From Catenibacillus sp964565805 (GTDB taxonomy: Bacteria; Bacillota; Clostridia; Lachnospirales; Lachnospiraceae), in assembly GCA_964565805.1 (NCBI GenBank), contig CAZMGH010000001.1, positions 82,222 to 146,221 on the forward strand: a stretch of 64,000 nucleotides of DNA, in the 5' to 3' direction. The position numbers and the translations under genes are program-made. Positions 42,953 to 51,282 of the stretch are shown here, in pieces (position 1 is the first letter of the stretch; each line of letters opens with the position of its first letter). Under the pieces are notes generated by a model, which had not been told where the DNA came from, did no database searches, and saw only the letters and a list, made by a program, of their open reading frames with translations.

Positions 42953-44146
42953 CTAAGACTGGATATGATTTGCCCGTCCAATCGTTTTTCTAAATCCTAT
43001 AACAATTCCCATGGATACAACAATAGGGATCAGCATGACCCGCCACATGGTAGAATAGCCATAGCTTTCGATCAGTGTCCCGGCAATCAGCGGTCCAACC
43101 AAGTTACCGCCGTCATTTCCAAGATAACTGGTGCAGCTTCCTGCTCCCCGCTTTTCTTTTGGAACAAGCTTCATACACAAAGCCTGGACTGCAGGCTGAG
43201 AAGCGCCGAAGCCAAAGGCGTTAATAAACGCCGCCAGAAGAAGCTTCCATATCCGATCTGAAATACTGATCATAAAAAAGGACAAAGCAAAGCAGAGCAT
43301 TGCCGGAAGGAGAACCTTAACATAACCATACTTATCTGTCATCCTGCCGATCAGGGGCCTGGAAAAAAGAAGGGTAATGGCATAAACCGTAAAAAATAAT
43401 CCGATTTTTTCTGTCGCCATACCCCGGCTTTCTCCGTAAAGGATCAAAAATGAATTAATATTGGAATATACAATACTAAAGCAGAATAAAATCATTGACG
43501 GGATCAAAGCTTCTTTTGCGATCATACTTGACAGTGAAAGCTTAAATTTCTTTGTCTGGACAAAATTATTTTTTATCCGCAAAGTTAATAACGCGCCGCA
43601 GAAGGTGGACGCTGCCGCCGCCATAAATGCCGTCCGGTATCCGAACCGGGTCATAATATTTAACGCAATGGTAGGACCTATGGCCTGGCACATGGCCTGA
43701 GCCAGAGTAAAATACCCGATCCCGCTCCCGATCTTGTGGGGTGGAAGGGTATCTGTTGCCAGGGCCAGACAGCAGGTTGCCGTAAAGCCCTGGCAGCATC
43801 CCTGGAGGAGTCTGAAAATTACCAGCAAAGTCACATTGGGCGAAATACTATACCCAAGAAATGAAATTGCCATGACTGCCATAGACAGACATGCGATCCA
43901 TTTTTTATTAAAAGTATCAATGGCCGGCGCTGAAATAAACTTAATAATAATGGCCGTATATGCAAATGCACTGGTGGCTACCCCAACGATGGTTACCGAA
44001 GCTCCCAAATAATCGGTATATTTGGCAAAAAGGGAATTGCACATCCACTGTCCCAGGTACATTAACGCATTGGCCATAAATACACTGATAAAGGAACTGT
44101 TCCATATTTTATCATTATATTTTTCAATAGCCACATCTTTTGTCAT
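42953..44146 (-). CDS. MFS transporter, last gene of the ceramidase-like operon
   Basis: 397 residues from MTKDVAIEKYND, with about twelve membrane helices. MFS motifs are LLVIFRLLQGCCQGF in helix 4 and FSRPLIGRMTDKYG in the loop after helix 8. GAGG lies eight bases before the ATG at 44146; the ATG two codons upstream is too close. It follows the second hydrolase by 17 bases, so it probably moves the substrate or a product of that pathway. Direction and substrate are not predictable. Confidence 0.88.
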   Translation of the reverse strand: MTKDVAIEKYNDKIWNSSFISVFMANALMYLGQWMCNSLFAKYTDYLGASVTIVGVATSAFAYTAIIIKFISAPAIDTFNKKWIACLSMAVMAISFLGYSISPNVTLLVIFRLLQGCCQGFTATCCLALATDTLPPHKIGSGIGYFTLAQAMCQAIGPTIALNIMTRFGYRTAFMAAAASTFCGALLTLRIKNNFVQTKKFKLSLSSMIAKEALIPSMILFCFSIVYSNINSFLILYGESRGMATEKIGLFFTVYAITLLFSRPLIGRMTDKYGYVKVLLPAMLCFALSFFMISISDRIWKLLLAAFINAFGFGASQPAVQALCMKLVPKEKRGAGSCTSYLGNDGGNLVGPLIAGTLIESYGYSTMWRVMLIPIVVSMGIVIGFRKTIGRANHIQS

Positions 44147-44163
44147 TTTCATTTCCTCGTTAT

Positions 44164-45528
44164 TTATTGCTGGATTTCAAATAAATGCTTTGTACATTTT
44201 TTAAGGGACGGAGCTACCGTATAGGGTACTCCATAAAAGTTCTGCCATCCCGGCAGACCGCAGCCATAGCTTTTCTGTACCATGGCAATGGTTTCATCAT
44301 CGTAAATATACCCGGGATTATCTAAAAGCAGACTGGACTCATGGGTAATGATCACTGTATTTTTCATCGGCGAAGCTTCCCGGATCACCTTGCCCAAACG
44401 GGAATACAACTCACCATCTACGCCGATAAGGGCCACCTGGCCAATATGGAACAGCCGCAGCCGGATATTATAAGTCTTGCCCGGAATCCGGTCATAATCC
44501 TGGGATGTCATGGCATTGGTGCAGGCCGGAGTTTTAGAATACTCTGTGGCGGTCTGAAGCTGGGGCCGATCCTCCAAAACACAGATCTTCTCATTAATCT
44601 CCAGCATGTCATGAAAATGGATGGCTGCCATATATTCCATAAATGCAGATACAGTTTTTAAATCTCTTAAATTCCTGGCCTTGTATGCCCCGGTTTCCGG
44701 ATCCGGAAACTCCATCAGGGCCGGATTAAAAATACAGTTCATATCCCCGGCCGCTCCGCTGGACCATAAGGCTACAGCCCCAGGAAACCAGGCTTCCATA
44801 TGCTTTGACACGTTCCCGCCTACATCGCTGCTGACTGCCATACGGCCGTCTCCGCAGTCATTCAGAAACATGGCTACATTGTGCATGGCATAGTTCATAA
44901 GAAAGGCAATAGGCTTGCCCTTAAGATCCTCAAACCGCATAAGAAATGCTGTGGGATCCGCATCTTTCACATTCCAGCCCTGGCCTGTATAAAACGCTTG
45001 ACTTCCGTCAGGCCTGCGCTCTTTATACAGCCGGGTCCGGTTTACATTAATATAGCTTGTTCCATAGGCAAAGCCATATTTTGCCGGACGCAGACCTGAC
45101 ATAGCGTCCCGGGCTGCCTGGATCAGTCCTTCCAGAACGATTTGCTCATATTTGTGAACAGCCTCCTGTACCTGGGGCGGCTTCTTTGTAATATCATTGC
45201 GTGCCTCAAAAGGACGGTATCCTGTAATGGGAGCCGCATGCGTATGGATCCCGAAAAACAGCATATCTTCTTTAGGCACCCCTGTAACCTCCTGAAGCTT
45301 TTGGGTAAATTCTACCGGACAGGGCGCCTTGTCCAGATCCACAGACGCAATGAGAAGCTTTTTATGCGCGTTTTGGAGCAGGATCACCCTGGCATATAAT
45401 TCATCATATATGTCCCCAAAAGAGCTTTTCATTAACCCGAATAAATGGTCAAACAGCTCCCTGGGCGGTGTGATTTTTGCCTTTCCGGCGCCGCATAACA
45501 ATACATTTTCCTTATTCATCCTGTTCAT
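44164..45528 (-). CDS. Neutral/alkaline ceramidase-like hydrolase (copy 2)
   Basis: 454 residues; no signal peptide. It resembles the N-terminal catalytic domain of neutral ceramidases (PF04734-like), zinc enzymes that cut the amide of ceramide. Visible are CGAGKAKITPP at the start, LLIASVDLDKAP, FFGIHTHAAP (zinc-binding His), LMNYAMHNVAM (second His), SSGAAGDMN and DNPGYIYDDET near the end, which matches the usual Tyr-bearing segment. The C-terminal beta domain of true ceramidases is lacking. The ATG at 45528 overlaps the stop of the preceding paralogue by 17 bases. Cytoplasmic location and an ABC importer make a small amide a better substrate guess than a lipid. Confidence 0.8.
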   Translation of the reverse strand: MNRMNKENVLLCGAGKAKITPPRELFDHLFGLMKSSFGDIYDELYARVILLQNAHKKLLIASVDLDKAPCPVEFTQKLQEVTGVPKEDMLFFGIHTHAAPITGYRPFEARNDITKKPPQVQEAVHKYEQIVLEGLIQAARDAMSGLRPAKYGFAYGTSYINVNRTRLYKERRPDGSQAFYTGQGWNVKDADPTAFLMRFEDLKGKPIAFLMNYAMHNVAMFLNDCGDGRMAVSSDVGGNVSKHMEAWFPGAVALWSSGAAGDMNCIFNPALMEFPDPETGAYKARNLRDLKTVSAFMEYMAAIHFHDMLEINEKICVLEDRPQLQTATEYSKTPACTNAMTSQDYDRIPGKTYNIRLRLFHIGQVALIGVDGELYSRLGKVIREASPMKNTVIITHESSLLLDNPGYIYDDETIAMVQKSYGCGLPGWQNFYGVPYTVAPSLKKCTKHLFEIQQ

Positions 45529-46768
45529 TTCCTTTCCTAAGCCATTCCTCAATCCGCTGAAGTATATCCGCCACAAACCGCTCCGCGCTTCCCCGGGCAA
45601 AAACAGAGTGCGTGCCGCTAAAGGTGCATCGGTCATATGACAGCTCGTCTGCCATATAATCCTTGCCTCCGTTGACCAAGGATACTAAAAGAGGCACAAA
45701 GCCGTCAGCCTTTTCCCGAAGCTGTATGCCGGTAATAGCTGTGGTTTCCGGCATGATCCCGATAAGTACTGTATTATCCAAGGCCAGCAGGGTAGCCTCC
45801 AGCGTCTGAGGCTCCCCGGGAAGATATACGTAATCCGGCGTGGGATGATAGGGCTTTCCTTCATAATAAAACTTTTGTCCCGGATATTCATAGCATACCT
45901 GCGTTTGCCTGAGGGGCACATTTTCCCGGCAGGATATTCTTTCAAAAATTTCCAACACTGCCTCAGCCAGGATCCGGCCCAGCTCATCTTTAACAGCAAG
46001 TCCCTTTTTAAGGCCAAAATCCATGGAAACAAGATTCCCATCCTCATCTGCTTTAGAATAGCTGGCATACAGTTTTGGCACCATGTCCGCCGCTGCTCCC
46101 ATAAAAAATATAGCCGGGGCGTTTATAGATGCTTCGATCCTTGTGCTGCTCACCCCGGAAAGCTCTGAGGAGCACACTCGGGTCCCATCCGGGTAAACCG
46201 CCCCCTGGGCAGTGCAGCACTTTACCGGGTAATGATACAAAAGAGCCAAAGGCTCCCCATCCATGGATTCAAACTTAAATACTGTCAGCAGCTTATCTTC
46301 CCTGCTTACCCCATTAATTCCGTTCCACCATCCTTGGTTTGTATATATATCCCGGCTTGTATTAATATCACAGGTTCCGGTGCCAATCCCTATTTTTGAC
46401 GAACGCAGTCGGCGGACAGCAGTGCGGCAGGCGGATTTCACAGCCTCATCCACTGCTGCCAGAACCAGCCCATGTTTTTGGGGCATCTCCTCTTCCGGCG
46501 GAATATGTATAGCCGAAAGATTATGAGTCGTACACATCCACACAGATCCAACCGGCACGCCGGTTTCCCGGGCCGCTGTTGCTTTTAGCGCCGCCATATC
46601 CCCGGGATTTCTCACAGAGGGAAGCTCTAATGATACAATAACGGTTTTCTCTTCGTAATCCAGAACCAGGGCCCTGGCATGAATCGGTGTTTCTTCCCTG
46701 GTGCAGCCTTCCAGGGGAAACACCTCTTGAGGAATGAAGATCCTGGACTTTCCTGCTCCTGCTTTCAT
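45512..46768 (-). CDS. Neutral ceramidase-like protein (copy 1, diverged active site)
   Basis: 418 residues, no signal peptide. A diverged paralogue of the next gene: GAGKSRIFIP at the start, VIVSLELPS, MCTTHNLSAIH in place of the HTHxxP motif, LYHYPVKCC in place of NYAxH, FFMGAAADMVP, and SLVNGGKDYMADE near the end. Of the metal ligands, the THN and YHY histidines remain, but the surroundings differ. It may act on another substrate, or form a heteromer with copy 2 as a non-catalytic partner. AGGAAAGGA precedes the ATG. Confidence 0.72.
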   Translation of the reverse strand: MKAGAGKSRIFIPQEVFPLEGCTREETPIHARALVLDYEEKTVIVSLELPSVRNPGDMAALKATAARETGVPVGSVWMCTTHNLSAIHIPPEEEMPQKHGLVLAAVDEAVKSACRTAVRRLRSSKIGIGTGTCDINTSRDIYTNQGWWNGINGVSREDKLLTVFKFESMDGEPLALLYHYPVKCCTAQGAVYPDGTRVCSSELSGVSSTRIEASINAPAIFFMGAAADMVPKLYASYSKADEDGNLVSMDFGLKKGLAVKDELGRILAEAVLEIFERISCRENVPLRQTQVCYEYPGQKFYYEGKPYHPTPDYVYLPGEPQTLEATLLALDNTVLIGIMPETTAITGIQLREKADGFVPLLVSLVNGGKDYMADELSYDRCTFSGTHSVFARGSAERFVADILQRIEEWLRKGNEQDE

Positions 46769-46804
46769 GGCTTTTATCTTTCCTTTCCTACTACAGATTT
46801 TAGT

Positions 46805-47410
46805 CTAATATAAAATGTCCACCCCTTTTTCCGGCCGGACCTGATGATTTTCTCTTTTTTCGTAGACAATCCTCTTTTCCATAGAAAAGATCCGGTACCA
46901 TACCGCGCCGCAGGCAGCAAATCCCACGATACAAATAAGCGATGAAAGATCCAATTCCGCTTTTCCCCCTATCAGCCAAAAGATATATCCCCCGACGGCC
47001 ATACCGGCGATGATCCAGCTGCACAAAGCTGCTCCTTTGGCATATTTCTTCGTATTTTCCGAAATGATCCGATACTTTCTTATGGTATAGGGTCCTTTTT
47101 CTGTCATCAGATAAAACATGGATCTGGCCAGGAGAAAAATCAGGATCAGCAGGACGCCTTCCAGAAAAGCCACAGGACTTAATCGATTGATCCCTGAGGG
47201 CTGTATCCCGGCAGCCAGGTATAAAATCACCCCAGCCCCATAAAGGAGGCATGCGGAACGTTTATATTTTTTCTGCTGTCCCTTTGAAAGCTGTGCTTCA
47301 TAATAATCTCCCGTATATACCCGGATGATCTTATAATTCCCGCTGGCATCAACAATCCCTTTTTCTGTATAACCTTCAAAAAAACGATGATATGAACGGC
47401 TGTGGTACAT
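46805..47410 (-). CDS. Four-helix membrane protein of unknown function
   Basis: 201 residues from MYHSRSYHRFFEGY, with GGAGG seven bases before the ATG at 47410. A polar N-terminal 45 residues (VDASGNYKIIRVYTGDYYE) precede four hydrophobic stretches at about 52-72, 83-105, 138-158 and 163-182. A basic tail ends the protein. No family recognised. It follows the ABC ATPase by two bases, so it belongs to the operon. Confidence 0.75.
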   Translation of the reverse strand: MYHSRSYHRFFEGYTEKGIVDASGNYKIIRVYTGDYYEAQLSKGQQKKYKRSACLLYGAGVILYLAAGIQPSGINRLSPVAFLEGVLLILIFLLARSMFYLMTEKGPYTIRKYRIISENTKKYAKGAALCSWIIAGMAVGGYIFWLIGGKAELDLSSLICIVGFAACGAVWYRIFSMEKRIVYEKRENHQVRPEKGVDILY

Positions 47411-47412
47411 TT

Positions 47413-48366
47413 TCATTCCTCCAGTTCTTTTGCTCTGTGACATGCTACAAAATGTCCCGGATATAATTCCTTCAATTCCTGAGGTTCATGGCACTTTTCC
47501 TGAGCATAGGGGCACCTGGCGGCAAACCGGCATCCGGGTTTTGGGTCCACCGGAGAAACAAGCTCGCCTTTCAGCATGATCCGCTGGCTGGGCTTGTCAA
47601 TGTCTACTGACGGAATAGCCGACAGCAGGGCTTTTGTGTAAGGATGCATAGGCGTTTCAAAAAGCTGATCCGTAGGAGAAGTTTCCACCAGCTGTCCCAG
47701 ATACATCACACAAATATTTTGAGAAATATGACGTACTACAGAAAGATCATGAGTCACAAACATAAGCGTCAGTCCCTCAGTTTCTGAAAGATCCATTAAA
47801 AGATTCAGGATCTGAGCCTGGATGGATACGTCCAAAGCGGATACCGGTTCATCGCATACGATAAACTCCGGATCCAGAGCCAAAGCTCTGGCAATACCTA
47901 CTCTCTGGCGTCTTCCCCCATCCAGTTCATGGGGATAGGCGTTGCGCAGGCGCATTTCTATGCCAGCCTTATCCATGATCTTATCCACCGCATAATCCAG
48001 TTCCTTTTTGGAGAACCGCTTGGATAAAAGCAGCGGCTCCCGTATGGTAGTGCTGATGGTCAGTCTTGGATTAATAGATGAATATGGGTCCTGAAAAATC
48101 ATCTGCATCCGTTCTCGAACCTTTTTCAGCTTCTTTCCCCGCACATTAGTTACTTCTTCTCCGTCTAAAAATACCTGTCCTGCAGTAGCGTCATATAAGC
48201 GGATCATGGTCCGCCCTAAAGTGGACTTTCCGCAGCCGGACTCCCCTACAACGCCCATGGTGGTTCCCTTTTCGATTTTAAATGAAACATCATCCACTGC
48301 ATGAAGCTGTCCGGAAGGGGTATCAAAATATTTTTTCAGGTTTCTCACCTCAATACATGTACTCAT
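47413..48366 (-). CDS. Peptide/opine-type ABC transporter ATP-binding protein (OppF/DppF-like)
   Basis: 317 residues. Walker A GESGCGKST, Q-loop MIFQDPYSS, Walker B FIVCDEPVSALD and the switch His (FVTHDLSVV) are present. The signature motif reads LDGGRRQR instead of the usual LSGGQ, as in a minority of OppF/DppF proteins. The C-terminal CRFAARCPYAQEKC cysteines match those that hold an iron-sulfur cluster in Dpp-type ATPases. It starts one base after the OppD-like gene ends. Confidence 0.93.
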   Translation of the reverse strand: MSTCIEVRNLKKYFDTPSGQLHAVDDVSFKIEKGTTMGVVGESGCGKSTLGRTMIRLYDATAGQVFLDGEEVTNVRGKKLKKVRERMQMIFQDPYSSINPRLTISTTIREPLLLSKRFSKKELDYAVDKIMDKAGIEMRLRNAYPHELDGGRRQRVGIARALALDPEFIVCDEPVSALDVSIQAQILNLLMDLSETEGLTLMFVTHDLSVVRHISQNICVMYLGQLVETSPTDQLFETPMHPYTKALLSAIPSVDIDKPSQRIMLKGELVSPVDPKPGCRFAARCPYAQEKCHEPQELKELYPGHFVACHRAKELEE

Positions 48367-49344
48367 TTACTTTCCCTCCTTCTGGCACAGCATACAGCTG
48401 CATAAATGGCCGTCGCCTATATCCTTTAACGTCATTTCCTGAGCGGCGCAAAGCTCTGTGGCATTGGGGCAGCGTTCATAGAACTTACATCCCGCGGGGA
48501 GATTTGAAGGATCCGGCGGAAGCCCGTCAATGGGATGAAGTCTTCCGGACTTTCGACTCATACTTGGGAGAGAATTAAACAGTCCTCGTGTATAGGGATG
48601 GAGAGGATTTTTAAAAATATGACGCTTTGTGCCATATTCAATGATCTCTCCGGCATAGACAATGGCTACGTTGTCGCACATCTCCGCCACGACCCCAAGA
48701 TCATGGGTAATAAGGAGCAGAGCCGTGTTCAGCTTCCGCTTAATATCCCGGATCATTTCAAGAACCTGGGCCTGGATGGTTACATCCAGGGCTGTTGTCG
48801 GCTCATCCGCCAAAAGCAGCTTGGGATTACAGGCTAATGCCATGGCAATAACAACTCTTTGCTTCATCCCGCCGGAAAACTGGTGGGGATAGTTGTTATA
48901 CCGTTCTTCTGAGATGCCTACCATTTTCAGCATATCTACAGTCATATCCCTGGCATCCTCCCTGGATATTTTATTATGGATCAAAATGCCTTCAGAAATC
49001 TGATCCCCGATGGTCTGTACAGGATTCAGCGCTGTCATAGGATCCTGAAAGATCATGGAAATCTGATTGCCCCGGATCTCCAGCATTTCCTTCTCAGACA
49101 TTTTCATCATATCCTTGCCGTCAAGCTCAATAGAACCGCTGGTGATCTTTGCGGACATATCTGGCAGGATCCTTAAAATAGACTTGGCAATGGTTGTTTT
49201 TCCCGCGCCAGTCTCCCCTACAAGGCCCAGGGTACCGCCGGAACAAAGGTCAAAGGATACATTGTTCACTGCCCGGATCACGGATTTTCCTGATGTATAT
49301 ATAACAGAAAGATTCTTTACCGATAAAAATGGTTTTGATTCCAT
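48367..49344 (-). CDS. Peptide/opine-type ABC transporter ATP-binding protein (OppD/DppD-like)
   Basis: 325 residues. Walker A GETGAGKTT, MIFQDPMTALNPV, signature FSGGMKQR, Walker B LLLADEPTTALD and LITHDLGVV are all canonical. The Cys-rich C-terminus (CKFYERCPNATELC) is of the Dpp type. It pairs with the next ATPase to drive the importer. Confidence 0.94.
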   Translation of the reverse strand: MESKPFLSVKNLSVIYTSGKSVIRAVNNVSFDLCSGGTLGLVGETGAGKTTIAKSILRILPDMSAKITSGSIELDGKDMMKMSEKEMLEIRGNQISMIFQDPMTALNPVQTIGDQISEGILIHNKISREDARDMTVDMLKMVGISEERYNNYPHQFSGGMKQRVVIAMALACNPKLLLADEPTTALDVTIQAQVLEMIRDIKRKLNTALLLITHDLGVVAEMCDNVAIVYAGEIIEYGTKRHIFKNPLHPYTRGLFNSLPSMSRKSGRLHPIDGLPPDPSNLPAGCKFYERCPNATELCAAQEMTLKDIGDGHLCSCMLCQKEGK

Positions 49345-49359
49345 TTCCCGCTCCCCTCC

Positions 49360-50253
49360 TTACTTCTTCATCTTAGGATCCAGCGCGTCTCTCAGACCAT
49401 CACCAAACAGGTTAATGGCAAGCACTGTAATGAAAATAAACAATCCTGGGAAAATGATCTGCCACGGGAAATTTCTGAAAGTGGATCTGGCAGCTGAAAG
49501 CATGGCGCCCCACTCGGCTGCGGGAGGCTTGATCCCCAGACCGATAAAGCTTAAAGATGCTGCCAGCATAATAATACTTCCCATACCCATGGTCAGGTTT
49601 ACGATCATCAACGGACTGATATTTAAAAGCATGTGGTAAAAAAGCACCCGGGGGGTGGAGCAGTTAATGGATTTGGCAGCTTCTACGTATTCGTTGGACC
49701 GCTCCGCCATGATCAGGCTTCGGGAGGAACGCACTGATGGAGCGATACCGCCCAGCATCATGGCCATGATGGTATTAATATAACCATCGCCAAAGGCTGT
49801 ACAGAGGACAATGGCAATCAGGATACCGGGAATGGCCTGGACCACATCGCAGATACGCATGATCACATTATCTACTTTCCCGCCAAAATATCCGGCCACA
49901 GATCCAATGATAATGGAAAATACACTGCTTAATAAGGATGAGATAAAGCCCATGGATAAGGACAAACGGCCGCCATAGATCAACCGGCTGAATATATCTC
50001 TTCCTAAAGAGTCTGTTCCAAACAGGTGCTTTAAGGATGGAGCCGCGTTTAAGGCTGTAGGATCCATATCTGTAGCGCTGTAGGGCGCTACCAAAGGAGC
50101 GAATATGGCGCAGAAGATCAGGATCAACAGTACAATAAGTCCTGCGGTTGCCAGCTTATTTTTTACAAGGCGCTTCACTGTTATGGAAAACATGCCTTCT
50201 TTTTTCTCTCTCATATACGTCTGTGAAGCAGCGCTGACTGTTTTTCCTCTCAT
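49360..50253 (-). CDS. Peptide/opine-type ABC transporter permease (OppC/DppC-like)
   Basis: 297 residues, six membrane helices. HLFGTDSLGRDIFSRLIYGGR and the EAA-loop sequence RSNEYVEAAKSINCSTPRVL, which couples to the ATPases, are typical. It overlaps the partner permease gene by four bases. Confidence 0.94.
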   Translation of the reverse strand: MRGKTVSAASQTYMREKKEGMFSITVKRLVKNKLATAGLIVLLILIFCAIFAPLVAPYSATDMDPTALNAAPSLKHLFGTDSLGRDIFSRLIYGGRLSLSMGFISSLLSSVFSIIIGSVAGYFGGKVDNVIMRICDVVQAIPGILIAIVLCTAFGDGYINTIMAMMLGGIAPSVRSSRSLIMAERSNEYVEAAKSINCSTPRVLFYHMLLNISPLMIVNLTMGMGSIIMLAASLSFIGLGIKPPAAEWGAMLSAARSTFRNFPWQIIFPGLFIFITVLAINLFGDGLRDALDPKMKK

Positions 50254-51212
50254 GATTTACGCCTCCTTTTTGACTTTGACTGAGCTACATACTGAGCTTT
50301 GATCCGGGGATCCACATAACCATACAAAAGATCGATCAGCAGCATGATCAATGCAATAAAAATAGATAAAATAACCACACAACCCTGGACAATAGGACAG
50401 TCACGGGAAGATACGGCATTGGTCATATATGTGCCAATACCGGGAATGGTGAATACCTGTTCAATGATCACCGTGCCTGCAATACAGGAAGCAAAGGCTC
50501 CGCCAACGCTGGTAATTACCGGGATCAGGGCATTGGGCAGCATGTGTTTGTAGATAACCTTCTGTTCTGTAACGCCCTTTGCTCTTGCTGTTGTAATATA
50601 ATCTGCCCGGGACACATTAAGCATACTGGCCCGGGTCTGTCTTGCCAGTTTTCCGATACTTGACAAAGACCCTGCGATAACCGGCAGGATAAAGCATTGC
50701 CAGCTGTCAATACCAAAGGACGGCAGCAGGTTAAGCTTCAGGGAAAATATAAGGACCAGCATTAATGCCAGCCAGAAATCCGGGAACGCCGTTAAGACCA
50801 TCGCCAGAACCATACAAAAACGATCCTGCCATTTGTCCTGATGGATGGCGGCACTGATGCCTAAAGGCACGGCAATCACTGTGCTGACAATAACAAACAT
50901 AACGCCTAAAAACAGCGTATAGGGAAGGCGGTTGACCAGCTCCTGATTGACCGATACATTGGTAAACCAGGATGTTCCCAGGTTAAATTGGAGAAATACC
51001 TCTTTAAGAAATCTTACCAGCCGGACCAGATAGGGATCTGTTAAACCCAGCAGTTCCCGCTTTGCCAGAACATCAGCCTCTGAAGCTTCACTTCCCAGGA
51101 TCAGACGGGCCGGATCCCCGGGAACAAAATACATAATTGTAAAAATAAGAATGGCTGCCCCCACAACGACAAAGATCGTTGTGATTAATCTGTTTAATAT
51201 ATATCTCCTCAT
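50250..51212 (-). CDS. Peptide/opine-type ABC transporter permease (OppB/DppB-like)
   Basis: 320 residues, six membrane helices. IFTIMYFVPGDPARLILG near the start, TTARAKGVTEQKVIYKHML (EAA loop) and the VFTIPGIGTYMTNAV segment are canonical. A strong hairpin separates it from the binding-protein gene. Confidence 0.94.
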   Translation of the reverse strand: MRRYILNRLITTIFVVVGAAILIFTIMYFVPGDPARLILGSEASEADVLAKRELLGLTDPYLVRLVRFLKEVFLQFNLGTSWFTNVSVNQELVNRLPYTLFLGVMFVIVSTVIAVPLGISAAIHQDKWQDRFCMVLAMVLTAFPDFWLALMLVLIFSLKLNLLPSFGIDSWQCFILPVIAGSLSSIGKLARQTRASMLNVSRADYITTARAKGVTEQKVIYKHMLPNALIPVITSVGGAFASCIAGTVIIEQVFTIPGIGTYMTNAVSSRDCPIVQGCVVILSIFIALIMLLIDLLYGYVDPRIKAQYVAQSKSKRRRKS

Positions 51213-51236
51213 ATGAACTCCATTCTAAAGAGCTTC

Positions 51237-51266
51237 GGCTGCAAATGGTCAAACCCATTTGCAGCC
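51237..51266 (-). promoter_or_regulatory. Intercistronic hairpin between binding protein and permease
   Basis: GGCTGCAAATGG (51237-51248) pairs perfectly with CCATTTGCAGCC (51255-51266) over 12 bp with a 6-base loop and no T tract. Hairpins at this place often protect the binding-protein mRNA and keep its level above that of the permeases. Confidence 0.75.
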
Positions 51267-51282
51267 GCCTCTTCACTAAACC

